Numbered from the stretch's first letter, positions 27,901 through 36,272 are shown. The stretch: 64,000 nucleotides of DNA from Streptomyces sp. CB02366 (GCF_001905905.1 NZ_LIVT01000006.1:299723-363722), one strand, 5' to 3'. The notes: generated from the letters alone by a model not told the origin. Program-made: numbers and translations.

Positions 27901-30900
27901 GCCGAGGCCGCGGACAGCGCGCCGAGCACCCGCCGTGAGTCGGTGCTCGCCGGGATCTGGGCCCAGGTGCTCGGCGTCGACCGGGTCGGCGTCCACACGG
28001 ACTACTTCGTGATCGGCGGCGACTCGATCAGCATGCTCCGGGTGCGGGCGCTCGCCGAGAAGGCGGGCATCCGGTTCACCACCGACGACTTCGTGCGCAA
28101 CCCCACCGTGGCGGGGCTGGCCGCGTGCGCCCAGGACGCCGGTACCGCCGTCCCGGCCGGGGCCCCGGCCCCGGCCCCGTTCGCCCTGGTCTCCCCGGTG
28201 GACCGGGCCCGCCTGGAGACGTACGAGGACGCCTACCCGATCACCCGCCTCCAGCTCGGCCTGCTGTTCCACAGCCGGGAGAAGGAGGACTCCGCGACGT
28301 ACAAGGACGTCTTCCGCTACAGCCTGGCCATGCCGTGGCGGGAGCGGGAGTTCCGGACGGCCTTCGACCGGCTCGTCGCACGCCATCCGGTGCTGCGGTC
28401 GTCGTTCGCCCTGGCCGGTCATGCCGAGCCGCTCCAGATCGTCCGCTCCTCCGCCGAGGGCGGGTTGAGCGTCCGCGATCTGAGGGAGGCCCCGACCGCG
28501 GACGCCGAGGCGGCCATCGACGAGCACATCACCGCCCGGCGCCGGTACGACTACCGGTTCGACCGCGCGCCGCTGTACCACTTCCGGGCGTTCGCCCTGC
28601 CCGACACGGTGGAGCTGGTCCTCAGCTTCCACCACGCCATCCTCGACGGCGGCAGCGTCGCCAACCTCGTCTCCGAACTCCTCCAGGACTACGGCCACCT
28701 GCTGGGACTGGACCTGGAGCCGGTGCCGGACACCGCGCCGCCCTCGGCCGCGCTGCACGTCGCCCAGGAGCGCGCGGCCATCGACGACAAGGCGGGCCGC
28801 GCCTACTGGCGGAACCTGCTGACCGACGCGACGCAGCCCCACCTGGAGAGCTTCCGTCCGCACGAGGAGCCGGGGACGGAGGAGCGCGTGGAGTGCGACC
28901 TGCGGCTGCCCGCCGATCTCGTCGACACCCTGCGCGCCACCGCCGGTGACCGGCGGGCGCCGGTCAAATCGGTCCTGTTCGCGGCGCACGTCCTGATGCT
29001 GCGGGCCTTCTCCGGCGAACGTGACGTCATGACCGGTCTGGTGACCCACAGCCGGCCGGACGCCGAGGGAGCGGAGCGCACCTGCGGCCTCTTCCTCAAC
29101 ACCCTGCCCGTGCGGGTGGACGTGGAGCAGGCCACCTGGTTCGACGTCGTGGCGCGCGCCCTGGACCGGGAGCGGGAGAGCTACCCCCACCGGCGGGTGC
29201 CGCTGGCGGTCATCCAGGAGGACCTCGGCCGGACGTCGCTGATCGACACCCTGTTCAACTTCATCCACTTCCGCCAGCTCGGAGAGGTCTTCCGGACCCC
29301 CGGGATCGCCAGCCGCGGCTTCGCGGTCCGGGAGGAGACGAACTTCTCCCTGGTCGTCAACGCCATGGTCGACCCGGTGGACGAGGGCATCCGGCTCCGT
29401 CTCGACTTCTCGGGGCAGTCGTTCACCCCCGCGCAGGCGCGGCTGTACACCGACACGTACGTGCGCATCCTGCGCAGGCTCGCCGAGGAGCCGGACGGCG
29501 CCGTGGAGTTCGGCTTCCTCGCTCCGGCGCCGGAGCCGCCGCGGACCGGGCGGCAGCCGGTCAACGCGGTCCGCGCCTTCGAGGAGCGGGCACGCCGTGC
29601 CCCCGGGGCACAGGCCGTGGTCTCCGAGGACCTGACGTGGACGTACGAGGAGCTGGACCGGGTCGCCGCCCGGTTCGCCACGGGTCTGCTGGAGTCGGGA
29701 GTGCGCCCGGGCGACCGCGTCGGCCTCGCCATGGGCCGGGCGGCCGGGACCGTCGCCGCGTTCCTGGGCACCGCGAAGGCGGGGTGCTCGGCGATGCCGC
29801 TGGACACCGCCTATCCGGTGGACCGGCTGCGCGCCATGATCGAGCAGGGCCGCCCTGCCCGCGTGGTCGTGGACGCGGAGCACCGGGGCCTCGTGGAGGC
29901 CCTGGAGACCCCCGTACCCGTCCTCCCGTACGAGGAGCTGGCCGCCACCGGGCACGCCGTCGAGCTGCCGGAGATCTCCGAGGACGACGAGGTCTACCTG
30001 CTGTTCACCTCGGGCTCGACGGGCCGCCCCAAGGGGGTCGCCGCGCCGCACCGGTCCCTGTCCAACCTGGTGGCCTGGCAGAACGGGATCGCCAGCACCG
30101 CCGAGGGCGCTCGCACGGCGCAGTACGCGCCGCTCAGCTTCGACGTCTCCTTCCAGGAGCTGTACGCCACGCTGGCAGGCGGCGGGACCCTGGTCGTCGT
30201 CACGGAGGCGCTGCGGCGCGACATGCCCGGTCTGCTGCGGCTGCTCGACCGGGAGCGCGTCGAGCGCATGCACCTGCCGTACGTGGCCCTCCAGCAGTTG
30301 GCGGAGGCGTCGGTGACGCTCGGTCTGGTGCCGCGGAGCCTGCGGGTGCTGTGCTCGTCGGGCGAGCAGTTCCGGACGACGGACGAGATCCGCCGGTTCT
30401 GCGCCTCGCTCGGCGGCGTGGTGCTCGACAACCATTACGGTCCCACCGAGACGCACGCCGCGGCCTTCCACGGGATGACCGGCGATCCCGCCGCGTTCCC
30501 CGCGCTGCCCCCGGTGGGGCAGCCCATCCACGGGGCCCGGCTGCTGGTCCTGGACGAGGAGATGCGCCGGGCGCCCGTCGGGAGCCGAGGTGAGATCTAC
30601 ATCGGCGGCGCCGGCCTGGCCGACGGGTACGCGGACCGGCCCGACCTGACCGAGGAGCGGTTCCTGCCCGCCCCGGACGGCGACGGGCTGGTCTACCGCA
30701 CCGGGGACGTCGGCATGGTCCTGCCCGGCGGGGACGTGGTCTGCCTGGGCCGCGCCGACCGGCAGGTCAAGATCCGCGGCTACCGGGTCGAACCCGCGGA
30801 GATCGAACTGGTCGCCGCCGGGGCGGCGGCGGGCGGTCCCGACGCGATCACCGACATCGCCGTGATCGCCCGGCGCGACGAGGCGGGCGACACCTCCCTG

Positions 30901-32211
30901 GTCGCCTTCCTGGTCGGCGACGCCGAGCGCGCGGACCTGGACGAGCTGCGACGCCACCTGCGTGCGAAGCTGCCGGACTACATGGTGCCCGCCCACTTCG
31001 TCTGGCTGCCCGCCATCCCGCTCACCCCGAACGGCAAGCGCGACGAGGCCGCGCTCCAGCAGGTGCGGCCGCTCCGCACCGGGCCGGCCGGCCGGGTCGC
31101 CCCCCGGGACGACCACGAGCGGGTGCTGGCCGGGATGCTGGCCGACCTGCTGCACCTGCCGGACGTGGGGGTGCACGACAACCTGTTCGACCTCGGCGCC
31201 ACGTCGATCACGGCGATGCGTCTGGTCGTCCTCATGGAGGAGAGGTTCGGCACCGCGATCCCCCTGTCGGACTTCATCGTGGCGCCGACCGTGGCCGAAC
31301 TGGCCGAACGGCTCCGCTCGGCGGGCAGCGCGACCGCCGGCTTCGACCCGCTGGTGGCGATCCGGCCGGAGGGCGCCCGGCCGCCGCTGTTCTTCGCGCA
31401 CCCCATGGGCGGCAACGTGCTCTGCTACGTACCGTTCGCCAAACAACTCCCCCCGGACCAGCCCTTCTACGCCTTCCAGGCCGCCGGGGCGGACGTCGGC
31501 ACGGAGCCGGTGCGCGGCCTGGAACAGCTCGCGTCCGACTACATCGCGGCGATGCGCCGGGTCCAGCCGTCCGGCCCCTACCACCTCGGCGGCTGGTCCT
31601 TCGGCGGGTTCGTCGCCTTCGAGATGGCCCGCCAGCTGCACGCCGCCGGGGAGAGCGTCGCCTCCCTGGTCCTCCTGGACACGACGGCGCTCAACCCCGG
31701 CCGGCGGCCCTGGACCGACGACGAGGCCCTGCTCGGCTGGTTCTTCTGGGAACTGCTCTGGCTCCAGCACGGCAGCGCCACCGCCGGCGACCTCCTGCCG
31801 CCCGGACTGGCCACGCTGGACGAGAAGTTCGCGTTCATGACCCGGCTGGCCATCGACGAGGGCGTGCTGCCCGCGGGCAGCGGCGACGCCGTGGTGCGGA
31901 GGCTGTTCAAGGTGTACGAGGCGAACTGGCGCTCCGCCTTCGACTACCGGCCCGGGGTCGTGGACTACGACGTGGTCCTCCTCCGGGCCCGCGATCCGCT
32001 GCCGGGCGTGCTGCTGGAGATGCACACCGCCATCGACAGCATGCACGCGGACGAGACCAACGGGTGGCGGGAGCGCACCTCCGGCCGCCTCACCGTGATC
32101 GACACCGAGGGCGACCACCTCACGATCATGGAGGAACCACGCGTGGCCGACGTCGTCGGCCCGGTACTCAGGGCCATGGGACTCCTCACGGGCGAAAGCG
32201 GGCAGCACTGA
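24964..32211 (+). CDS. Dimodular NRPS, C-A(Ser)-PCP-C-A(Pro-type)-PCP-TE
   Basis: A 2415-residue assembly line. C1: residues 5-440, active-site motif HHIVTDA (145-151), with Ala for the usual Gly; an N-terminal C domain suggests acylation of the first residue. A1: about 465-965; pocket residues read D-V-W-H-F-S-L-V-D-K, the EntF serine code. PCP1: Ser1021 in GGDS. C2: about 1080-1500, HHAILDG at 1223. A2: about 1525-2010; FDVSFQE, HLP, CSSG, NHYGPTETHAA give D-V-Q-H-C-S-H-A-A-K, related to proline codes but with a more polar pocket. PCP2: Ser2081 in LGATS. TE: GWSFGG with Ser2212 and His2385. No epimerisation domain. GTG start; the monooxygenase ATG follows the stop by one base. Confidence 0.95.
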   Translation: MGIAAELGALGLTGYQRDIWAAEARTPGNCQFNVLVHERLSGAVDRELLGACLARAVREHDAFRLRFGEDDEGVPRVRRITEEPDAGAPPFEHIDLSGGPDPAGAVRIWCEQELGRPLDLGGGPLFRAAVVDEGPQAVHLVLTSHHIVTDAWALNALTLRILSDYRSRLSGENFPAADEKAAEPAGRTGSASYWDSIRKGDSAFGETDRENDRAFYREYLTGVEPALFTRSGATRPGRGRHSFPVGEELVGRILDAGASPFPYLLSAFAVCLGRIHQADEVVFGVPFLNRRTEGERSIVGQFANNLPVRIPVAEDLPLVELAERVRRQIDRLRQHERLPYGDILREAPVQGADGRRLFDVTASYLRFPRPQGIPGVERTTTIMAPVHAADALSVMVQAFDDEPGLRVDLDYADDVFDGHLTAAALAGHVGELLRRGLDSRELPLAELPMLTDDEYEDVVRRRQGALAPYPREKTLHQLFAEQAVRTPDLTAVVDGASGATLTFAELDRRSSQVARVLRERGAGPGDRVAILAERGPELLPGLLGILKAGAAYVPVDPGYPPSRVRLLLEDCGAKLVLRGAHAVEDLPTGAPVLRISELYRGSSRPLGRGAGPKDVAYTIYTSGSTGRPKGVMVEHHAVGNRLTWMQRRYPIGPGDTLLQKTPISFDVSVWELLWWAVQGARVVLLPPGAEKDPERIARTIRDHRVSVVHFVPSMLGPFLDLLEDHPEQAAGAGSLRFVFCSGEALPPERVAQFNRIFDGGEGPRLVNLYGPTEAAVDVTYFDCPPASEGPVTRVPIGRPVENTTLYVLDRHGRPQPVGVPGELHIGGVQVARGYLGRPELTAERFVEDPFVPGGRLYRTGDLARLLNDGNLEYLGRNDDQVKIRGNRVELGEVQNALVALDAIRDAVVVDHRPGGGRGPVLVAYCTADRDLDPGLLRSALGSVLPAYMIPSSFERLDSLPLTPNGKVDRRALPAPSADAAEAADSAPSTRRESVLAGIWAQVLGVDRVGVHTDYFVIGGDSISMLRVRALAEKAGIRFTTDDFVRNPTVAGLAACAQDAGTAVPAGAPAPAPFALVSPVDRARLETYEDAYPITRLQLGLLFHSREKEDSATYKDVFRYSLAMPWREREFRTAFDRLVARHPVLRSSFALAGHAEPLQIVRSSAEGGLSVRDLREAPTADAEAAIDEHITARRRYDYRFDRAPLYHFRAFALPDTVELVLSFHHAILDGGSVANLVSELLQDYGHLLGLDLEPVPDTAPPSAALHVAQERAAIDDKAGRAYWRNLLTDATQPHLESFRPHEEPGTEERVECDLRLPADLVDTLRATAGDRRAPVKSVLFAAHVLMLRAFSGERDVMTGLVTHSRPDAEGAERTCGLFLNTLPVRVDVEQATWFDVVARALDRERESYPHRRVPLAVIQEDLGRTSLIDTLFNFIHFRQLGEVFRTPGIASRGFAVREETNFSLVVNAMVDPVDEGIRLRLDFSGQSFTPAQARLYTDTYVRILRRLAEEPDGAVEFGFLAPAPEPPRTGRQPVNAVRAFEERARRAPGAQAVVSEDLTWTYEELDRVAARFATGLLESGVRPGDRVGLAMGRAAGTVAAFLGTAKAGCSAMPLDTAYPVDRLRAMIEQGRPARVVVDAEHRGLVEALETPVPVLPYEELAATGHAVELPEISEDDEVYLLFTSGSTGRPKGVAAPHRSLSNLVAWQNGIASTAEGARTAQYAPLSFDVSFQELYATLAGGGTLVVVTEALRRDMPGLLRLLDRERVERMHLPYVALQQLAEASVTLGLVPRSLRVLCSSGEQFRTTDEIRRFCASLGGVVLDNHYGPTETHAAAFHGMTGDPAAFPALPPVGQPIHGARLLVLDEEMRRAPVGSRGEIYIGGAGLADGYADRPDLTEERFLPAPDGDGLVYRTGDVGMVLPGGDVVCLGRADRQVKIRGYRVEPAEIELVAAGAAAGGPDAITDIAVIARRDEAGDTSLVAFLVGDAERADLDELRRHLRAKLPDYMVPAHFVWLPAIPLTPNGKRDEAALQQVRPLRTGPAGRVAPRDDHERVLAGMLADLLHLPDVGVHDNLFDLGATSITAMRLVVLMEERFGTAIPLSDFIVAPTVAELAERLRSAGSATAGFDPLVAIRPEGARPPLFFAHPMGGNVLCYVPFAKQLPPDQPFYAFQAAGADVGTEPVRGLEQLASDYIAAMRRVQPSGPYHLGGWSFGGFVAFEMARQLHAAGESVASLVLLDTTALNPGRRPWTDDEALLGWFFWELLWLQHGSATAGDLLPPGLATLDEKFAFMTRLAIDEGVLPAGSGDAVVRRLFKVYEANWRSAFDYRPGVVDYDVVLLRARDPLPGVLLEMHTAIDSMHADETNGWRERTSGRLTVIDTEGDHLTIMEEPRVADVVGPVLRAMGLLTGESGQH

Positions 32212-32212
32212 C

Positions 32213-33409
32213 ATGAGCAGCACACGAACAGCCATCGTCGTCGGCGCCGGGATCGGCGGACTGACCACGGCCATCGCACTGCGGCGCGTCGGCTTCGAGG
32301 TGGAGGTGTTCGAGCGCGCGCCGGAGATGCGGGCGGCCGGCTTCGGGCTCTCCGTGATGAGCAACGCCACGGCGGCGCTCGCCACCCTGGACATCGACCT
32401 CGGCCTGGAGAAGCGCGGCCGGGTCATGGAGACCTACCACGTCAAGGACTGGAAGGGCAGGCTGATACGGGAGTTCCCGTTCCCCGAGATCACCCGGCGC
32501 ATCGGCGTCCCGTGCGTCTGCATCAGCCGGTCCGACCTGCTCGCCGCGCTCCTGGACCAGACGGCGGACATCCCGATCCGGCTGAACGCCGCCGCCGACC
32601 GGTTCGAGGTGGAGGGCGAACGGGCGCGGGTGCGCTTCACCGACGGCCGGGAGGCGGAGGCCGACCTCCTGGTGGGCGCCGACGGGTTCAACTCGGCCGT
32701 GCGGCGCCAGCTGACCGGACCGGACGAACCCGTGCACGACAGCGGGTACATCGCGTGGCTCGGGATCACCGAGTACAGCCACCCCCGGTTCGCCCCCGGC
32801 TCCGTGGTCCACCTGTGGGGCGACGGGATGCGGTTCGGCCTGGTCGACATCGGCCGGGGCCGGCTCTACTGGTGGGGCACGAAGAACATGCGGTTCGAGG
32901 AGTCCAGCACCTGGGACGGCGGCAAGGCGGGGGTCCTCGACGCTTACTCCGGCTGGCCGGACGAGGTCCGGGAGGCGATCCGGGTGACCCCGGCGGAGGA
33001 CCTGCTGACGCTGAACACCCGGGACCGGGCGTTCCTCCAGCCCTGGGGCACGGGGCCGGTGACCCTGCTGGGGGACGCCGCCCACCCCATGCTCACCAGC
33101 CTCGGCCAGGGCTCCGCCATGGCGATGGAGGACGCCGCGGTCCTGGCCCAGCACCTGCGGCACGCCCCGGACGTGCCCCGGGGGCTGCGCGGCTACGAGT
33201 CGGCGCGGTACGAACGCACCCGGACGATGGTGGAGGCCACCCGCGCCATCAGCGAGTTCGAGCAGTCGCAGGGCCCGGTACGCCGCCGGGTCCGGGACGG
33301 CTACTTCCGGTGGATGCCCCACCGGAAACTGGTGGGCAAGCTCGAACCGGCGCTGACCTTCCCGGGCGCCGGCCTTCCCGCGGGCGCCGGCGGGGAGGCG
33401 GGCCGATGA
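32213..33409 (+). CDS. FAD-dependent monooxygenase (PHBH/TetX fold), possible Baeyer-Villiger tailoring enzyme
   Basis: This 398-residue class A flavin monooxygenase has a Rossmann GAGIGG motif near residues 13-18 (VVGAGIGGLTTAIALRRVG), the DG motif as VGADGFNSAVR, and the GD motif in LLGDAAHPMLTSLGQG. It uses NAD(P)H and O2 to hydroxylate or insert oxygen. It starts one base after the NRPS stop and overlaps the SDR gene by 4 bp, so it acts on the NRPS product. In legonmycin, brabantamide and pyrrolizixenamide clusters an enzyme of this class follows a two-module Thr/Ser-Pro NRPS and drives ring contraction to a pyrrolizidine; the same role is proposed here by analogy. Confidence 0.9.
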   Translation: MSSTRTAIVVGAGIGGLTTAIALRRVGFEVEVFERAPEMRAAGFGLSVMSNATAALATLDIDLGLEKRGRVMETYHVKDWKGRLIREFPFPEITRRIGVPCVCISRSDLLAALLDQTADIPIRLNAAADRFEVEGERARVRFTDGREAEADLLVGADGFNSAVRRQLTGPDEPVHDSGYIAWLGITEYSHPRFAPGSVVHLWGDGMRFGLVDIGRGRLYWWGTKNMRFEESSTWDGGKAGVLDAYSGWPDEVREAIRVTPAEDLLTLNTRDRAFLQPWGTGPVTLLGDAAHPMLTSLGQGSAMAMEDAAVLAQHLRHAPDVPRGLRGYESARYERTRTMVEATRAISEFEQSQGPVRRRVRDGYFRWMPHRKLVGKLEPALTFPGAGLPAGAGGEAGR

Positions 33410-34329
33410 GCCGGAACACGGTACGCGGACCGCGCGGCGGGAGCGTCCCGCCGCACGGCGTGGTCGTCGTCACGGGCGCCTCCTCGGGGCTGGGCCGCGA
33501 GTGCGCCCTGGAGCTGGAGCACCGGGGCTTCCAGGTGCTCGCGGGGGTCCGCCGGGAGGAGGACGGCGAGAAGCTGCTCACCGAGTCGCAGCACGGCAGG
33601 CTCCGCTACGCCGTCATCGACATCACCGACGACGCCTCCGTACGGGCCTCGGCCGAACTCGTCGAACACCGCTACGGCGGGCTGCGGGGCCTGGTGAACA
33701 ACGCCGGGATCTGCGTGCCGGGCCCGCTGGAGTGCATCGACGGCGACCAGTTCCGCCGGCAGCTCGACGTCAACGTGGTCGGGCACCTCGCGATGATCCG
33801 GGCTCATCTCCCGCTGCTGCGCCGGTCGAACGGCCGGATCGTCAACGTCACCTCCGGCCTCGGCAAGGCCGCGGTCCCCTTCCTCGGGGCCTACTCCGCC
33901 GCCCAGTTCGCCAAGGAAGCGCTCAGCGACGCCCTGCGGCGCGAGCTGGGGCCCACCGGCGTACGCGTCTCGGTGGTGGCGCCCGGAGCCATTCTCACGC
34001 CGATCTGGAGCAAGGTGTCGCAGGCGGGCGAACGGGCGCTGGCCGATGCCGCCCCCTCGGTCGCCGATCTCTACCGGTCCGCCCTCCAGGGGTTCCTGGA
34101 GGGCAACGCGCAGCAGGCGATGGCGAGCAGGACCACCCCGGAGGACTTCGCCCGCACGGTCCTGCGCGCCCTGACCGACGTACGTCCCCGGGCGCGCTAC
34201 CGGGTGGGGACCGACGCCCGCCGGATGGCCCGGATGGCACGGCTGCTCCCCGACCCGCTGCTCGACCGCCGGTTCCGGGCGATCACCGCCCTGGTGGGCA
34301 CGCCCGGCGGCAGCGACGCGGGCCGGTAA
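33406..34329 (+). CDS. Short-chain dehydrogenase/reductase with Gln in place of the catalytic Lys
   Basis: The 307-residue classical SDR has the cofactor motif VTGASSGLG near residues 21-29, NNAG (LVNNAGICVPG) and active-site Ser150 (VNVTSGLG). The Y-x-x-x-K motif reads Tyr163-S-A-A-Gln167, with the nearest Lys at 170, so the usual catalytic lysine is missing. It may be a weak or altered reductase, a dehydratase/isomerase-like SDR, or use Lys170. The ATG lies in an ATGA overlap with the flavin monooxygenase, so it belongs to the NRPS transcript. The substrate is inferred to be the NRPS-derived scaffold. Confidence 0.88.
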   Translation: MSRNTVRGPRGGSVPPHGVVVVTGASSGLGRECALELEHRGFQVLAGVRREEDGEKLLTESQHGRLRYAVIDITDDASVRASAELVEHRYGGLRGLVNNAGICVPGPLECIDGDQFRRQLDVNVVGHLAMIRAHLPLLRRSNGRIVNVTSGLGKAAVPFLGAYSAAQFAKEALSDALRRELGPTGVRVSVVAPGAILTPIWSKVSQAGERALADAAPSVADLYRSALQGFLEGNAQQAMASRTTPEDFARTVLRALTDVRPRARYRVGTDARRMARMARLLPDPLLDRRFRAITALVGTPGGSDAGR

Positions 34330-34350
34330 CCGCGGCGGAGCCGGGGCGAC

Positions 34351-34411
34351 TGCGTGTTCGCGTAGTACCGGGCGGACACGCCTGTACGCGCCCCGCGCCC
34401 CTGGCTAGCGT
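34351..34411 (+). promoter_or_regulatory. Probable second promoter of the cluster, upstream of the flavin reductase
   Basis: TGCGTGTTCGCGTAGTA (34351-34367) resembles the reverse complement of the repeat before the NRPS gene (TGCGTAATCGAGTAG). It also starts an inverted repeat GCGTGTTCG...CGGACACGC (arms 34352-34360 and 34373-34381, one mismatch). TAGCGT at 34406-34411 is a plausible -10. The gene begins at 34526 after a 110-nt leader. Confidence 0.45.
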
Positions 34412-34525
34412 ACGCAGCGTCACACGTCACGGAAGAAAAGTCCGGCCGGATTTCCGCACGGCCGGCGAACCCGCCGGAACGGCCCCGTGAAAACGCCTGG
34501 CCCATTCACGCTCTGGGGAGAAGGA

Positions 34526-35050
34526 ATGGTTACGGAGCGAGATTTCAAGGATTTCATGGCCGATGTCTGCACCCCGGTGGCGGTGGTCACGGCGATGGCG
34601 GACGGGCTGCCCCACGGCACGACCGTCGGCTCGCTCACCTCGCTGTCGCTGCGGCCGCCCATGGTGACCGTCGCGCTGGAACAGCGCTCCCGGCTGCTGC
34701 CGAAGATCCTGCGGTCCGAGCGGTTCGGCGTGAACCTGCTCGGGGCCGGACAGGCGGACGTGGCCGGGGCGTTCGCCTCCTCGGCCGCCGACCGGTTCGA
34801 CCGGGCCGACTGGTGCCCGGACGACGGCCTCCCGCGTCTGCGCCAGGCCCCGGGGTGGCTCGTGTGCGAGCTCCAGCGGCACGTCCCCGGCGGGGACCAC
34901 CTGCTGCTGCTCGGCCTGGTGACCCGGGTCTCCGGAGTCCGGGGCGCAGCCCCGCTCGTCTACGGCCGCCGGACGTTCGGCACGCATTCCGCGGCAGCAC
35001 CGACGCGTACCCGTTCCCTCACCGACCACATCGCGGCATTCGCCCACTGA
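34526..35050 (+). CDS. Flavin reductase (HpaC-like), partner of the adjacent monooxygenase
   Basis: A 174-residue flavin reductase of the HpaC/ActVB family. Residues about 10-160 form the split-barrel FMN-binding domain, with TPVAVVTAMADGLPHGTTVGSLTSLSL, RPPMVTVALEQRSR and FGVNLL as the typical segments. It reduces FMN or FAD with NAD(P)H and supplies it to a two-component monooxygenase. That partner is the next gene, 13 bp downstream. ATG 34526 follows GGGGAGAAGGA and is preferred to an upstream GTG. It opens the second transcript of the cluster. Confidence 0.9.
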   Translation: MVTERDFKDFMADVCTPVAVVTAMADGLPHGTTVGSLTSLSLRPPMVTVALEQRSRLLPKILRSERFGVNLLGAGQADVAGAFASSAADRFDRADWCPDDGLPRLRQAPGWLVCELQRHVPGGDHLLLLGLVTRVSGVRGAAPLVYGRRTFGTHSAAAPTRTRSLTDHIAAFAH

Positions 35051-35063
35051 GACGGAGATTTCC

Positions 35064-36272
35064 ATGGCCGACACCCGGACCGAGAACGAACTCCCTTCCT
35101 CGGAATCGTCCGAGCTGCTCCGCACCGCGAGGGAACTCGTCCCGCTTCTCGCCCGCAACGCCGAGCAGGGGGAGCGCGACCGTCGGCTGACCGATGAATC
35201 CGTAAAATCCCTCACCGCCGGCGGCATGTTCCGGCTGGCCGTGCCGAAGCGGTACGGCGGCCACGAGGTGTCCCTGCGCACCCTGGCCGACGTGTCCGCG
35301 ACCCTCGCCGAGGGGGACGGCAGCGCTTCGTGGGTGGTCGCGGTCGGCAGCTCGCTGGCCTGGGTCACCAGCCTCTTCCCGGAGCAGGCCCAGGACGAGG
35401 TGTTCGGGGCCGACCCCGACACCCGGATCTCCGGCGTGCTGACGCCCAGCGCGACCGCCGAGCGGGTCGACGGCGGCTACCGGGTCTCCGGCCGCTGGCA
35501 CTACGCCTCGGGCTCCTGGCACGCCGGCTGGTCCTTGATCGGCTTCCCGGTCCCGGACTCCACCGGGCGGATCGTCGACCAGGGCATGGCCCTGATCCCC
35601 GCCGCCGACTACACGGTGGAGGACACCTGGTTCGTCGCCGGGATGCGCGCCACCGGCAGCAACTGCCTGGTGGCCCAGGACATCTTCGTACCGGACCACC
35701 GGGTGGTGTCGGTGCCGAAGGCGATGGCCGGCGACTACCCGGTGCAGCGGTCGGGCGGACCCCACCCCCGCTCCGCCTTCGTGCAGTTCCTCACCGCCGC
35801 CCCCCTGGCGGCCACCCAGCTCGGCCTGGGCCGTGCGGCGCTGGAGCTGGTCAGGAGCAAGTCCGCCGAGAAGGCCGTCACGTTCACCTACTTCGAGAAG
35901 CAGCGCGACTCGACGGCCTTCCAGCTGCGGGTCGCCGAGGCGGCGCAGAAGATCGACACCGCTCACCTCCACGTCCACCGCGCCACCGCCGACATCGACG
36001 GCGCGGCGCGGCGCGGCGAGGCCCTGGACCCGCTCCGGCGCATCCAGGCGCGGGCGGACCTCAGCGGGGCGATCGGGCACGTCACCGAGGCGATCGACAT
36101 CCTGCTGACCGCGCACGGCGCGGCCAGCTTCGCCGACACCAACCCGCTTCAGCGGATCTGGCGGGACTCGGCCGTGAGCGCCCGGCACGCCATCCTCCAG
36201 CCCTCGATGATCAAGGAAATGTACGGCAAGGCCCTGCTGGGCGTGGAAGAGCAGATCTCTCCGCTGGTCTGA
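35064..36272 (+). CDS. Group D flavin-dependent monooxygenase (acyl-CoA dehydrogenase fold)
   Basis: This 402-residue protein has the acyl-CoA dehydrogenase fold but matches the oxygenase branch (HsaA/HpaB-C2-like). It has YGGHEVSLRTLADVSATLAEGDGSASWV in the N-terminal helical part, GRWHYASGSWHAGW in the middle, and a type-2 C-terminal helical domain. The catalytic Glu expected of true acyl-CoA dehydrogenases is not evident. Coupled to a flavin reductase gene, it is best seen as the oxygenase half of a two-component hydroxylase, able to oxidise carbon or nitrogen. A prolyl-carrier dehydrogenase (PltE/RedW type) was considered but fits less well. Substrate unknown. Confidence 0.85.
   Translation: MADTRTENELPSSESSELLRTARELVPLLARNAEQGERDRRLTDESVKSLTAGGMFRLAVPKRYGGHEVSLRTLADVSATLAEGDGSASWVVAVGSSLAWVTSLFPEQAQDEVFGADPDTRISGVLTPSATAERVDGGYRVSGRWHYASGSWHAGWSLIGFPVPDSTGRIVDQGMALIPAADYTVEDTWFVAGMRATGSNCLVAQDIFVPDHRVVSVPKAMAGDYPVQRSGGPHPRSAFVQFLTAAPLAATQLGLGRAALELVRSKSAEKAVTFTYFEKQRDSTAFQLRVAEAAQKIDTAHLHVHRATADIDGAARRGEALDPLRRIQARADLSGAIGHVTEAIDILLTAHGAASFADTNPLQRIWRDSAVSARHAILQPSMIKEMYGKALLGVEEQISPLV

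Noticed and set aside
24997..32427. Very long open frame (about 2476 codons) antisense to the NRPS gene
   Set aside because: It is the mirror of high third-position GC in the NRPS gene; the translation is low-complexity Gly/Arg/Val/Asp sequence with no domain, while the plus frame shows all NRPS motifs.
35064..36272. Prolyl-carrier dehydrogenase (PltE/RedW type) making pyrrole-2-carboxyl-PCP with the free proline-type A enzyme and PCP
   Set aside because: The protein resembles two-component oxygenases more closely and is directly preceded by a flavin reductase gene. The halogenase is the aliphatic-carbon type, not the flavin type used on pyrroles. Kept as an alternative, not as the call.
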